Shown here: piece by piece, positions 9,071 to 18,900 of the stretch | How positions within the stretch are numbered: the stretch's first letter is position 1 | Layout: every line of letters starts with the position of its first letter | Assembly (NCBI GenBank): GCA_016716425.1 | Contig: JADJWJ010000002.1 | Location: forward strand, 293,003-357,002 | Origin: Betaproteobacteria bacterium | GTDB lineage: Bacteria > Pseudomonadota > Gammaproteobacteria > Burkholderiales > Casimicrobiaceae | DNA length: 64,000 bases | Reading direction: 5' to 3' | Notes under the pieces: model-generated | Databases searched by the model: none | Seen by the model: only the letters and a program-made list of their open reading frames with translations | What the model was told of the DNA's origin: nothing | Program-made: the position numbers and the translations under genes

Positions 9071-9146
9071 TCACAGAGAGGCGCAGAGGCGCAGAGCGAG
9101 CCCCCGGGGAACTGCTGTTCTCTGCGTCTCGGCGCCTCTTGGTGAA
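9071..9146. repeat. Dispersed imperfect inverted repeat (cacaaagagacgcagag type), copy 2
   Basis: The left arm tcacagagaggcgcagaggc and the right part tctgcgtctcggcgcctctt ending in ggtga are nearly complementary around a short spacer with cccccgggg. The element lies between the 3' end of the FAD oxidoreductase gene and the 5' end of the TAXI binding-protein gene. The arms match those at 1457-1532 and, more loosely, 24364-24430. It could fold into a long hairpin in RNA and might act as a terminator for the oxidoreductase gene. Confidence 0.6.
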
Positions 9147-9155
9147 AAGTGGGGG

Positions 9156-10343
9156 CTACGACACGGCGCCCGTTCCGTAGCGCCCGGCGAGCAGCCGTCC
9201 CGCCGCGAACCGCTCCAACGCGTAGGGCGCGAGCGGCACGTCGGTCGGCAGCCCGAGCGCGCTCTGCGCGAGCAGGCGGCCGACTACCGGCGACAGCTTG
9301 AAGCCGTGGCCGGAGAAGCCGTAGGCGACGTGCAGCCCCGCGACGCCGGGCAACGGTCCCAGCACCGGGTTCCAGTCGGGCGTCACGTCGTAGACGCCGG
9401 TCCACGACGCGGCGAGGCCGGCCTCCGCGAACGCCGGCAACCGGTGCGCGACCTGCTCGCCGATCTCGGCGACGTAGTCGAGCGGCACGTCGGCCTGCAC
9501 GGTGTCCGGCGCGGCGATCGTCTCGCCTTCGTTGCCGTCGCCGACCAGGAGCTGCCGGCCGCCGTAGCCGCGCATGTAGAGCTTGCCGGGAGAGGCCAGG
9601 TCCTTCAGCACCGGCAGCCCGCGCGCGTAGGGTGTGGGTCCTTCCAGCGTGAACACCGCGTGCCGCGACAGCGTGAGCGGCAGGTCGATCCCGGTCCAGG
9701 CCGCGACCTCGCGCGACCAGATGTTCTGCGCGCTGATCACCGTGCCCGCCGCGATCGGGCCCTGCTCAGTGGCAACCCCGGCGACACGGCCGTTCGCGTC
9801 GCGGACGAGGCCGGTCACCGCGACGCCCTCGCGCAGCACGGCCCCCAGCCGCCGCGCGTTGCGCGCGAACGCGGTCAGCGTCAGGTAGGCGTCCGCGTAG
9901 CCCGACTCCGGCTCCCAGCCGACGGCGGCGATGTCGTCGAGCTGCAGCAGCGGCAGGATCCGCCGTGCCTCGTCGTGCGTGATCGCGCGCGCGTCCACAC
10001 CCTGCGCGCGCGCGACGGCCAGCGTCTCGCGCAGCGCGTCCGCGCGCGGACCCTCGCCGGCGACGATCAGGAGCCCGCACCGCGTGAATCCCGAGTCCGC
10101 CTCCGGGTCCTCGAGGTAGCCGGCGAAGTCGCGGAAGACCGCGAGGCAGCGCCTTGCCAGCGCGACGTTCTCCGGCACCGAGTAGTGCGTGCGCACGATG
10201 CACGACGATTGCGCCGTCGTGCCGCCGCCCAGCTGCCCGCGCTCGAGCAGCAGCACGTCGCGGCAGCCCAGGCGCGCGAGGTGATACGCGATCGAAACGC
10301 CGATCACGCCGCCGCCGATCACGATCGCGTCGTGGGACTCCAT
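9156..10343 (-). CDS. FAD-dependent oxidoreductase of the DAO (glycine/sarcosine oxidase-like) family
   Basis: The 395-residue protein starts with a dinucleotide-binding fold (AIVIGGGVIGVSIAYHLARLG, ending in a LLER-type acidic turn). It has GGGTTAQSSCIVRTHYS, where sarcosine-oxidase relatives bind the flavin, and GFSGHGFKLSPVVGRLLA near the C-terminus, the usual FAD-contacting segment. Such enzymes oxidise secondary or primary amines of amino acids to imines with flavin. The start overlaps the end of the upstream deaminase gene by 25 bp, implying translational coupling. The substrate may be an amine derived from purine or amino-acid breakdown, but this is only context. Confidence 0.88.
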   Translation of the reverse strand: MESHDAIVIGGGVIGVSIAYHLARLGCRDVLLLERGQLGGGTTAQSSCIVRTHYSVPENVALARRCLAVFRDFAGYLEDPEADSGFTRCGLLIVAGEGPRADALRETLAVARAQGVDARAITHDEARRILPLLQLDDIAAVGWEPESGYADAYLTLTAFARNARRLGAVLREGVAVTGLVRDANGRVAGVATEQGPIAAGTVISAQNIWSREVAAWTGIDLPLTLSRHAVFTLEGPTPYARGLPVLKDLASPGKLYMRGYGGRQLLVGDGNEGETIAAPDTVQADVPLDYVAEIGEQVAHRLPAFAEAGLAASWTGVYDVTPDWNPVLGPLPGVAGLHVAYGFSGHGFKLSPVVGRLLAQSALGLPTDVPLAPYALERFAAGRLLAGRYGTGAVS

Positions 10344-11743
10344 TCGGCGAGTGTACCGCGAGGCGGATCAGTCGCCGCGCATTCGCCGCGCACGAGCGCA
10401 CGCGCGAGCGCGCAGTGCCGCTCGACCAGCGGCGGCAGGTCCACGGTAGTCAGGTGCCCGTCGCGAATCACGACGCGCCCGTGGATCACCGAGAGCGCTG
10501 CGCGCGCGGGGGCGCAGAACACGAGCGCCGCGAGCGGGTCGTGGCCGGCGCCGGCGAAGCCGACGTCGGCCAGGTCGAACGCGACGATGTCGGCCGCCAT
10601 GCCGGGGGTGAGCTGTCCGATGTCGTCGCGCCCGAGCACGCGCGCGCCACCGCGCGTGGCGAGCGCGAGCGCCTCGCGTGCCGTGAGGGCGGCAGGGCCG
10701 CCGCCGACGCGCTGCAGCAGCAGCGCCTGCCGCGCTTCCGCCAGCAGGTGCGACGAGTCGTTGGAGGCCGACCCATCCACGCCGAGGCCGACCGGGACGC
10801 CGGCGTCGAGCATCCGCCGCACCGGTGCGATGCCCGATGCAAGGCGCATGTTCGACGTCGGGCAATGCGCTACGCCGGTGCCGGTGCGCGCGAACAGATC
10901 GATGCCGTGCGCGTCGAGCTTCACGCAGTGTGCGTGCCACACGTGATCGCCGGTCCAGCCCGCGTCCTGCGCGTACTGCGCCGGCGTGCGGCCGAACCGT
11001 TCGCGCGAATACGCGACGTCGTTGTCGCTCTCGGCCAGGTGCGTGTGCAGGCGCACGCCGTAGGCCGTGGCGAGGGCGGCGGTCTCGCGCATCAGGTCCG
11101 TCGACACCGAGAACGGCGAGCACGGCGCCGCCGCCACGCGCAGCATCGCGCAGCGCTCCGGGTCGTGATACGTCTCGATCACGCGCCGCGTGTCGGCGAG
11201 GATCGCGTCCTCGCGCTCGACGAGCGCGTCGGGCGGCAGGCCGCCGGCCGACTCGCCGACGCTCATCGCGCCGCGGCACGCGTGGAAGCGCAGGCCCAGC
11301 ATGCGTGCGGCCTCGATCGTGTCGTCGAGCCGCCCGCCATTCGGGAACAGGTACAGGTGGTCGCTCGCCGTCGTGCAGCCGGACAGCATCAACTCGGCGA
11401 TCGCGACTTGCGCCGACACGTTGAGCATTTCGGGCGTCAGCCGCGCCCAGAGCGGATAGAGCGCCTTCAGCCAACCGAAGAGCTCGGCGTCCTGCGCCGC
11501 CGGCACCGCGCGGGTGAGCGTCTGGAAGAAGTGGTGGTGCGTGTTGACGAGCCCCGGCAGCACGACCATGCCGCGGCAGTCGATCACCTCGTCCGCGGCG
11601 GCCGGAAGCTCGCGCGTCGGCCCGACCGCCTCGATCGTGTGGCCGCGCACGAGCACGCCGCCGCCCTCGATCTCGCGGCCGGCATCGTCCATGGTCGCGA
11701 CGACAGTGGCGTCCTTCAGCAGCAGCGAAGGGGGGCGGAGCAT
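10319..11743 (-). CDS. 8-oxoguanine deaminase (amidohydrolase family)
   Basis: The 474-residue protein is a metal-dependent amidohydrolase with metal ligands His69 and His71 in LVNTHHHFFQTLTRAVP, further His in RLHTHLAES and WHAHCVKL, and Asp in GLGVDGSASND. The stretch AQDAELFGWLKALYPLWARL marks the 8-oxoguanine deaminase and hydroxyatrazine ethylaminohydrolase branch; the former converts 8-oxoguanine to urate and ammonia. Length is as expected. It precedes, and overlaps, the FAD oxidoreductase gene. With the xanthine dehydrogenase genes about 17 kb away it points to broad purine use. An s-triazine substrate is the main alternative. Confidence 0.83.
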   Translation of the reverse strand: MLRPPSLLLKDATVVATMDDAGREIEGGGVLVRGHTIEAVGPTRELPAAADEVIDCRGMVVLPGLVNTHHHFFQTLTRAVPAAQDAELFGWLKALYPLWARLTPEMLNVSAQVAIAELMLSGCTTASDHLYLFPNGGRLDDTIEAARMLGLRFHACRGAMSVGESAGGLPPDALVEREDAILADTRRVIETYHDPERCAMLRVAAAPCSPFSVSTDLMRETAALATAYGVRLHTHLAESDNDVAYSRERFGRTPAQYAQDAGWTGDHVWHAHCVKLDAHGIDLFARTGTGVAHCPTSNMRLASGIAPVRRMLDAGVPVGLGVDGSASNDSSHLLAEARQALLLQRVGGGPAALTAREALALATRGGARVLGRDDIGQLTPGMAADIVAFDLADVGFAGAGHDPLAALVFCAPARAALSVIHGRVVIRDGHLTTVDLPPLVERHCALARALVRGECAATDPPRGTLAEWSPTTRS

Positions 11744-11873
11744 GCCGGGACTCTACCGGAAGGCGCCGGCCGCGCGGTTTCCGCGCCGCCCCGGGCCGCG
11801 CCGACGGACCGCATTGACCCTCGTCGGCCGCTGCGCTTCAATAGCGGGCCGGCAACGAGCGACGGGGGGCCGT

Positions 11874-12832
11874 ATGCGGATCCTGCACGCGATGACTTTT
11901 GCGATGGTGGTCGCGATCGGCCTTGCCCCTGAACCCGGCGCAGCGCAATCGGCGCCTCCCCCGGCGAGGGCTTCGCGCTGAAGAAGCGCATTGCCGTGCT
12001 GCGGGTCGACGCCGGCGCCGTCGGCGCCCAGTACGGTGGGGCCGACGCCGGCAACGCGCTGGCGGCGCAACTCACCACCGCCCTCTTCCAGACCGGCCAG
12101 TTCATCGTCGTCGAGCGCGCGGAACTCGCGAGCGTCCTGCGCGAGCAGGAGCTGGGCGACAGGAACATCGCCACGCCGGAGACGGCGACCAGGGTGGGCG
12201 GGCTCCTCGGCGCGCAACTGCTGGTGCGCGCGTCGGTGACCGAGTTCGACCTCAAGAACAAGGGCGGCGGCGTGCGCATCGGGATCGGCAACGCCAACCT
12301 GCTCGGCGGCCTCGGCGTGGCGAGCAACGTCGGCGCCGTCGCGCTCGACGTGCGGCTGATCGACGCCGCCACCGGGGCGATCGTGCAGTCGCAGCGCGTG
12401 GAGTCGACGATCGAGGCCAAGGGCATGTCGGCGGACGTCGGTTCGCGCGGCGCCGTGATCGGCGGCGACACGTTCGAGAAGACCCCCCTCGGTCAGGCCA
12501 CGCGCGAGGCCATCGACAAGGCGGTCGCGTTCATCGTCGCGACCGCCAAGCCGGTGCCGTGGACCGCCAAGGTCGTCGACGTCGCCGGCGAGCAGGTGTT
12601 CGTCAACGCCGGCGCGGGCGCGGGGCTGAGGCCCGGCGACGTCCTCGCGGTGAGCACGATCCTGCGCGAGCTGACCGACCCTGCCACCGGCGCCGTGCTC
12701 GGCGCGATCGAGAACCGCGCCGGCGACATCGAGATCGTCAGCGTGCAGCAGCAGTTCAGCGTCGCGAAGATGGCGCAGCCGTTCGCGACGAAGCGGGGGG
12801 ATCTGGTGCGGCCGGCAGGGCCGGCCCGCTAG
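11874..12832 (+). pseudogene. CsgG/HfaB family protein, frame interrupted near the N-terminus
   Basis: ATG at 11874 opens a signal peptide (MRILHAMTFAMVVAIGLAPE) that runs to a TGA at 11979. The body of a CsgG-like protein is in another frame, beginning KKRIAVLRVDAGAVG, with QFIVVERAELASVLREQE, GADLLV-like GAQLLVRASVTEF and conserved VGAVALDVRLIDAATGAIV. The body frame is closed upstream by TGA at 11930, so it lacks its own export signal. Adding one C to the C5 run at 11958-11962 gives AQSAPPPGEGFALKKRIAV and restores about 319 codons. Family members are periplasmic or outer-membrane proteins; CsgG forms curli export pores, but most relatives are uncharacterised. No lipobox is seen. Confidence 0.78.
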
Positions 12833-12910
12833 CAGCGAAGTTCCTGTCGCGGGACACGCGCTGGTACCGGTTCGGTGATCGCAATCATGCGGGATCCCGG
12901 GCGAGCGCGT

Positions 12911-15900
12911 TCACCACATTCCCATCCGGTAGCCAAACGCCCCTTCGGCGTCATTGGCCCATGGAATCCAGTCGCGCCAATTGCGCTCCATGGCGTCGTA
13001 GATCGGATCGTTGATGTTGAGCGCGCGGCCCCACCCTCCTTGCGCCGCGATCCACGGGTCGACCGGGCGTCCCCATCCGCGGATGTTGCGCAGCGTGTAG
13101 ACGTCCTTGATGCTGAGGATGCGGTTGACAACCGCGTGCATGTTCTCCGTGCGCACGACGTTCAGGAGTTCGATGTGCGTGGTGCGCACAGCCGGCAGGA
13201 CGCCCTTGGTGAGGTCTATGCCGCGCGGAACGGACAGGATCTCGCGCCGGAAGGTCCGGTACAGGAAGATCGCCTGTCCCACGTGGGCGCTGACCTCGCC
13301 GCCCCCCATTGCGTGAATTCCTTCGTGGACGATCGTGCTCGCCGCGCTCTCCGAGCGAAAGCGGCCGCCGCCACCGGGCATCCGCCGGATCGCGTCGATG
13401 TTGATGTTGACCGCGGTGGGCTCCGCGGGATGCCAGTATCCGGCGGCGCGAGCGATCCCGTCGCCGGCCTGTCCGCTGTACAGGCGCACGGTGAGCTGGC
13501 CGTGGCGAATGCGCCGCGCCAGTTCCTGGGACACCTTCGACCCCATGTCGAGATCGAACATCATGTCCTGGACCAGGATGCGCAGGTCGCCACTCCACTG
13601 CGAGTTGCGACCGAGGACGAATCCGGGCGGATTGGGTTCGAGCACGGGCAAGGCGCCGGTCCGGGTCTCTGCGAGGGCCGGGTCCGTGAAGCCCGGCTCC
13701 ACGGCCCTGCGTGCGGGCGCTGCCGTGTGCGTCGGTGGTTGCGGCGCCAGCGCGGCGCCCTGGCGCGCCATGCGGCTGGCGACCGAACGCGCGGCGGCAC
13801 CGTAGGCGCCGCCCACGAATCCGATCACCCCGTCCATCAACGCGCCGGCCGCCCCGTCGTTCGTAGCGGTGGCAAGCGGGTCCCCGGTGGCCAAGGACAA
13901 CATCGTTCCCACGGCGAAGCTGACGCCGACGTCGGCTGCGAGCGACTTGACGAGCCCGAATCCGAGTCCGTTGACGAAGCCGCCAGCCATGCCGAACAGC
14001 GCGCCGGACGCGAACGCTGCCGCCGCCTCGTTCGCGTCGAAGGGCGACCCGGCGAGGAGCGCCGTCCCGCCGTACACGCCGAACGAGATGCTGCCGCCTG
14101 ACAGCGCGCTGACCCCGTAGCCCAACGCGGTCTGCCGCGCGGCAAACGAGCCGATCGTGCCGAGGTACGGCGCGACTGCGCCCACGATCGTCGGCGCGAA
14201 CGCGGCCGCGGTTACCGCGCCGAGGGCGACAAGCCCGGTGGTCTGGGCCGACGAGATCGACTCCGCGAACAGCCCGCGGTCGGCGGCCTTGTGGTAGTTG
14301 GGCGCGCGCCGGTAGTCGTGGGAGTGACGCGCGACGTCGTCGCGATAGATCATCGCCGCGAATCCGTCGACCCGCGCCGCACCGCCGATGTACGGCAGGC
14401 GCACGCCGGTGCGTCCGACCATCACCGCCTCGCCCGGCGACCGCTCGCCGAGCGGACGTCCGGCGAGCGCATCCATTTGGCGGACCGGGTGCAGGCGTCC
14501 GTCGGCGTCCGAAGCCTCCCGTATCGACCCGTTGAGGTCCTCGTGCACGTAGAACCGCCGAGTGTCCTCGTTCGGGTCGGCTTCCGGCCGGCGATCGAAC
14601 GCGAGCAACTCGCCCGGCCGGCCGCCGTGGATGTAGCGGGCGACGAACCGGGGCAGCGGCCCCGCCTTCGGGTGATTGCGGATAGCTTCCACGATTACGC
14701 GGTCGCCGTCGTAGACCAGCCACGTCATCCCCCCGATCCACGGCGGGGCCCACGATACGAGCTGCTGCTTCGGCTCGACGTCGCGCAGCCGATGGATCGC
14801 GATCCGGCGGTCGACCGCGTCGTAGTCGAAGCGGACCGACTCGTGGTATCCCCACGGCGCCCAAGTGTCCTGCACGAGCACGAGGCGGTTGCGGAAGTCG
14901 TACGCGTAGAGATAGCGGCCGTCCGCCACGAGGTTGCCATTGGCGTCGTACGCAAACGTTTGTTCACCCTTCGCGGCCACTTCGGCCGACGCCATCGCCG
15001 TGGGCATCCCGATCGCGGTCGGCACTGCGACCTTGGCGTCGAACCCGCCTTGGGTCACGGTGTGCCGCACGCGATCGGCCTTGTCGTCGTACTCGAGCGT
15101 GTCGACGCGCAGGGCGCGCGCCTTGCCGCCCGCGACGCCGTCGAAGGCCATCGACTCGACGAGGCGGGACCCGTCGTAACGCATGGCGGTCGCGCTCGTT
15201 TCGTCGGCGGTCGCGCCGCCCGCGCCGACGACCGCGCTCACCGACGTGGTGGTCAGTGTCGCGCGACCGAATCCGTCGCGGGAGAATGCCGTGCGCAGCA
15301 CGACGTCCGGGCCCGATCCGTCGCCGAAGCGGGTGTCGGTCAGCTCGTCCGCTCCGCGCGTCCCGTAAGCGGCGCGCTGTGCCCAGACGACGCGGCCGAG
15401 CGGACCGGCCCCGGCGTCCCGCCTCGCCACCTGCATCAACGTCAGCCGTTCGCGATCGTCGTACTGGAAGCGCGTCTGCACCAGATTGCCCGCGCGGCGT
15501 GCCGCGAGGCGATCCAGCCCGCTGTAGGTGTACGTCGCGACGATCCGCCCATCCGCCTCGACGCGCTCGATCCGCCCGATGCGATCCGCGACGTGCCGCA
15601 CGCGGGTCCCGTCGGCCAGCGTCGGGTAGACCGTCTCCGACCAGCTGAAGTCGTCTGCGTACGTCCGCTCGGTCGTCTGGCGCTGTCCGGCGTAGGTCTG
15701 GTGCTCGCGGAAGACGCGATCGAGCCCGTCGTATTCGAGGATCACCTCGCTCCCGCGATCCGTGGTTGCCTTGACGAGGCGGCCCAGCGGGTCGTACGTG
15801 TACGTGTGCCTTTGATCGCCTCCGACCAGAGCGAACCCGGGGTGGCCGGGCAGCGACCGTGTCGCGAGTTTGGCCACGACCGTCAGCGGCTGCCCGACCG

Positions 15901-18900
15901 CGTTCGACGTCGTCGTCACCACGGTCCCGTTGGCATCCTTCACGACGGTCACGTTCCCTTTGTAATCGGTGGTCGTGACCGCGCCGGTGCGCAGGTCCTC
16001 GCGCCGCAGCAACCGGCCGTCCGCGTCATACCCGAACCGGAAGCGCCCGCCCGTGCCGCCGATCTCGGCGATGCGTCCGCCGGGCGTGTACGTGAACGAT
16101 TGCTCAAAGAGCGGACCAGTCGCCCGAAGACGACGGCCGAGGCCGTCGTAGCGCATGGTCGCCAGGTGGCCCGACGAAGATTTGGTCGCGCGGACCCGAC
16201 CGAGACTGTCGTAAACCGTGTACTCGACGCCGGCCGGCGACTCGACCCGGACGGCCCGCCCTAGCGCGTCGTAGCGCGTCGTCGTCACGCGCTTGCCTGG
16301 CGTCTCCACGAACCCGGCCGCTGCCGCATCGGCGCGCCGCTCCGGCGCATGCTGCGTGACCGAGACGAGGCGGCCGGCGAAGTCGTACTCGTTCACCGTG
16401 ACGTGGCCGAGCGGATCGGTCATCCGCGTCATCCGGTTTCCGATGTCGTACTCGAGGTGCGTCTCACCTCCGTTTGGGCTTTCGATCTTCTCCAGTCGCA
16501 AGTGCTCGGAGTAGTGCCATCGCGACACCTCGGTCGGACCGTTCAGCGCGTGCGTGGTGCGCTCGATCGCGTTCCGGTAAGCGTCGAATGCGTAGTCGGT
16601 GCGCCGGGCGGCGGAAGTGCCGGAGAACACTTCCACGCGAGTGACATTGCCGGCGTCGTCGTGCATCAGGCGGGTGACGGCACCCAGCGCGTCCGTCCAC
16701 GACCGAAGCCGCCCGAAGCCGTCGTAGCGCAACGTTCCGACCGCCGTCGCCTTCGCGTATCCGGACTTGACCTCGATCAGTTGCCCGTTAACGTCCCAGG
16801 TCCGCGTGGTGGTGTGTGCGGCGGTCGTACCGGCCGCCTCCACCGCCTCGACGAGCAGGCCGCGGGCGTCGTACTTGAACTCCGAGCGGTGCGCCGGCCC
16901 CCCCGCGAGTGACGGCGCCTCGATCGACGAGAGCCGTCCGTCGCTGCCGTAGACGAAGACGGACTCCTGCTTGAGGCCGCCGCCCTCGATCGTCTCGTGC
17001 GTGACGCGTCCGAGTTCGTCGAGAGTGCGTCGCAGCGTGCGCACGCGCTCAGGCTCGCCGGCGAATCCCGGCAGGTCCGGAGCGCCGTCGAGGTGATCGC
17101 GCACGACGGTCGCGACCTCGATCTCCTGCCCGTTTGCGTCGTACTTGTAATCGGTACGCACGCCGAGGCCGCCGGGATCGACGATGCGCCGCGTGACCAT
17201 GCCGAACGGGTCCCGCGCGTAGCTCGTGGTTCCGGCATGGGTCTCGTGCGTCGTCACGTGCCCGGGGCCCGTGCGGTCGAAGCGCTCGAAGCCCCCGCCC
17301 GGGTACCGGATCGCGATGACATTCCCGTCGGAATCGTACGTGTATCGCGTGCGCCCGAGTCCGGTATCGGACACCTCGCGCTGGCCGACGTCGCTGTACT
17401 CGAAGCGGTTTGGCGGGCGGGGCAGAACGCTGCCGTCCGGTTGTCGCACGGGTGGATCCTGGATCGACGACGGGTTGCCGCGGTGCCCGGGCGTGAAGTA
17501 GTCGCCGTACTCGTAGCGCGTCGTGTTGCCGGCGGAGTCCGTGGCCGCGGCAAGCTGGTTGTACAGGGGCTCGTAGCTCTGGTGGCTCGCGAGCGTGCGG
17601 CTGTCGGTGCCCACCAGCTCGACGGTGAGCAGATTGCCGCGGGCGAGGTTGTTCTCGTACGTGATACCGGGCTTGTCGCGGATCGGACCGAGCGTGACGG
17701 GCGCGTTGGCAGTCTCGTAGCGGAAGCGCGTGCCGCCGCCTCCAGGATTCGTCAGCTCGATGACCTGCGTATCGTCATTGTGTGCGAACCCGGTCCGCCA
17801 CGGTCCCCCGTGGTTCTTGTTCTTTGGCACGACCGTGCTGCTGGCGACGACGGGGAAGCCGCCCGCCGCGCCGAGCGCGTAGACGAGCCGGTCGCCGCCC
17901 GGAAGCACCACGGTCGTGCCATTGACGCTCGTCGTCTGACCGCCCATCGTCTGGGTCGTCACGCGCAGGCCTGCGTACCCGTTCTTGAGTGTCGGCAGAC
18001 CCGTGCTGCCGCGCGCGCAGTTGTTCGGGTCGCGATAGTCGGTCATTTGCCGGTTCGAGTCGTAGGCGAACTCCCATCGCCGCGTCGCGCCGCCCAGCAC
18101 AGTCGTAGTGCCGGCGTCTCCACCCGCCGCGACCGTGACCGCGACCAGCGTTGCGTCGGACGCGCTTCGGTAGTGATACTGCACGGTGAGCCCACCGCCG
18201 ACCACGCGCTCGATCCGGTGGATCTGTTCGGTGCCGGTCCTCAGCGTGCAGTCGTAGTTGGTCGCGTACGCACCCTGATTGATGGGCGTCGTCTGGACGA
18301 CGTACTTGCGGCCCGCCGCATCCTCGATCAGCCGCAGCATCCGGTTCTGCGTCAGCGGGTTGATCGGTCCGCCGTAGTACAGCGTCACGCGCACGTTGCG
18401 CGCCTTGCTGTCGAAGCGCGACAGGATGTAGATGAGCTGCCCGCGGCAGTTGAAGACGTAGCGGGTGCCGTTCTTCTCGCGCAGAACGTAGAAGATGCGC
18501 TCGGTCTTCTCGACGTTCGGGTGCTCGCCGAACGGGTGCGGCTGCTTAGGCAGCAGGATGTAGCGCTCGAACTCGTGGAACTGGCCGTTCGGCGACAGGT
18601 AGGTCGTCACGCGGGCACGGAACCGGGTGTCGAAGTTGAAGACGTCGCGCGTGTCGGAGTCACGCTCGACGTAGCGCTCGCCGCGGCCCTGCCCGTTGTA
18701 GTACCAGAGCGCCGCTTGCTCGACGCCCGCCTGCTCGGCGAACAGGCCGTTGGCGAGCTTGCGCGCCGCGATCGGGACCAGCCGCTTGTTGTAGACGAAG
18801 TCCCAGCCGTGGCCCATGAGGCCGCCGTCCTGGTACTCGACGTCGCCACGGAAATGGCGCGTCCAGACGATGTCGAGCGCGAGCGCCGGCACGTCGAGGT

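Noticed and set aside
7999..9405. N-terminally extended TAXI binding protein of 468 residues
   Set aside because: The extension is Arg-rich, crosses a dispersed repeat and would bury the signal peptide; a strong ribosome-binding site precedes ATG 8970.
12833..12910. Immunity gene directly downstream of the YD-repeat protein
   Set aside because: Only 78 bp separate it from the convergent CsgG-like gene, too short for a gene on either strand.
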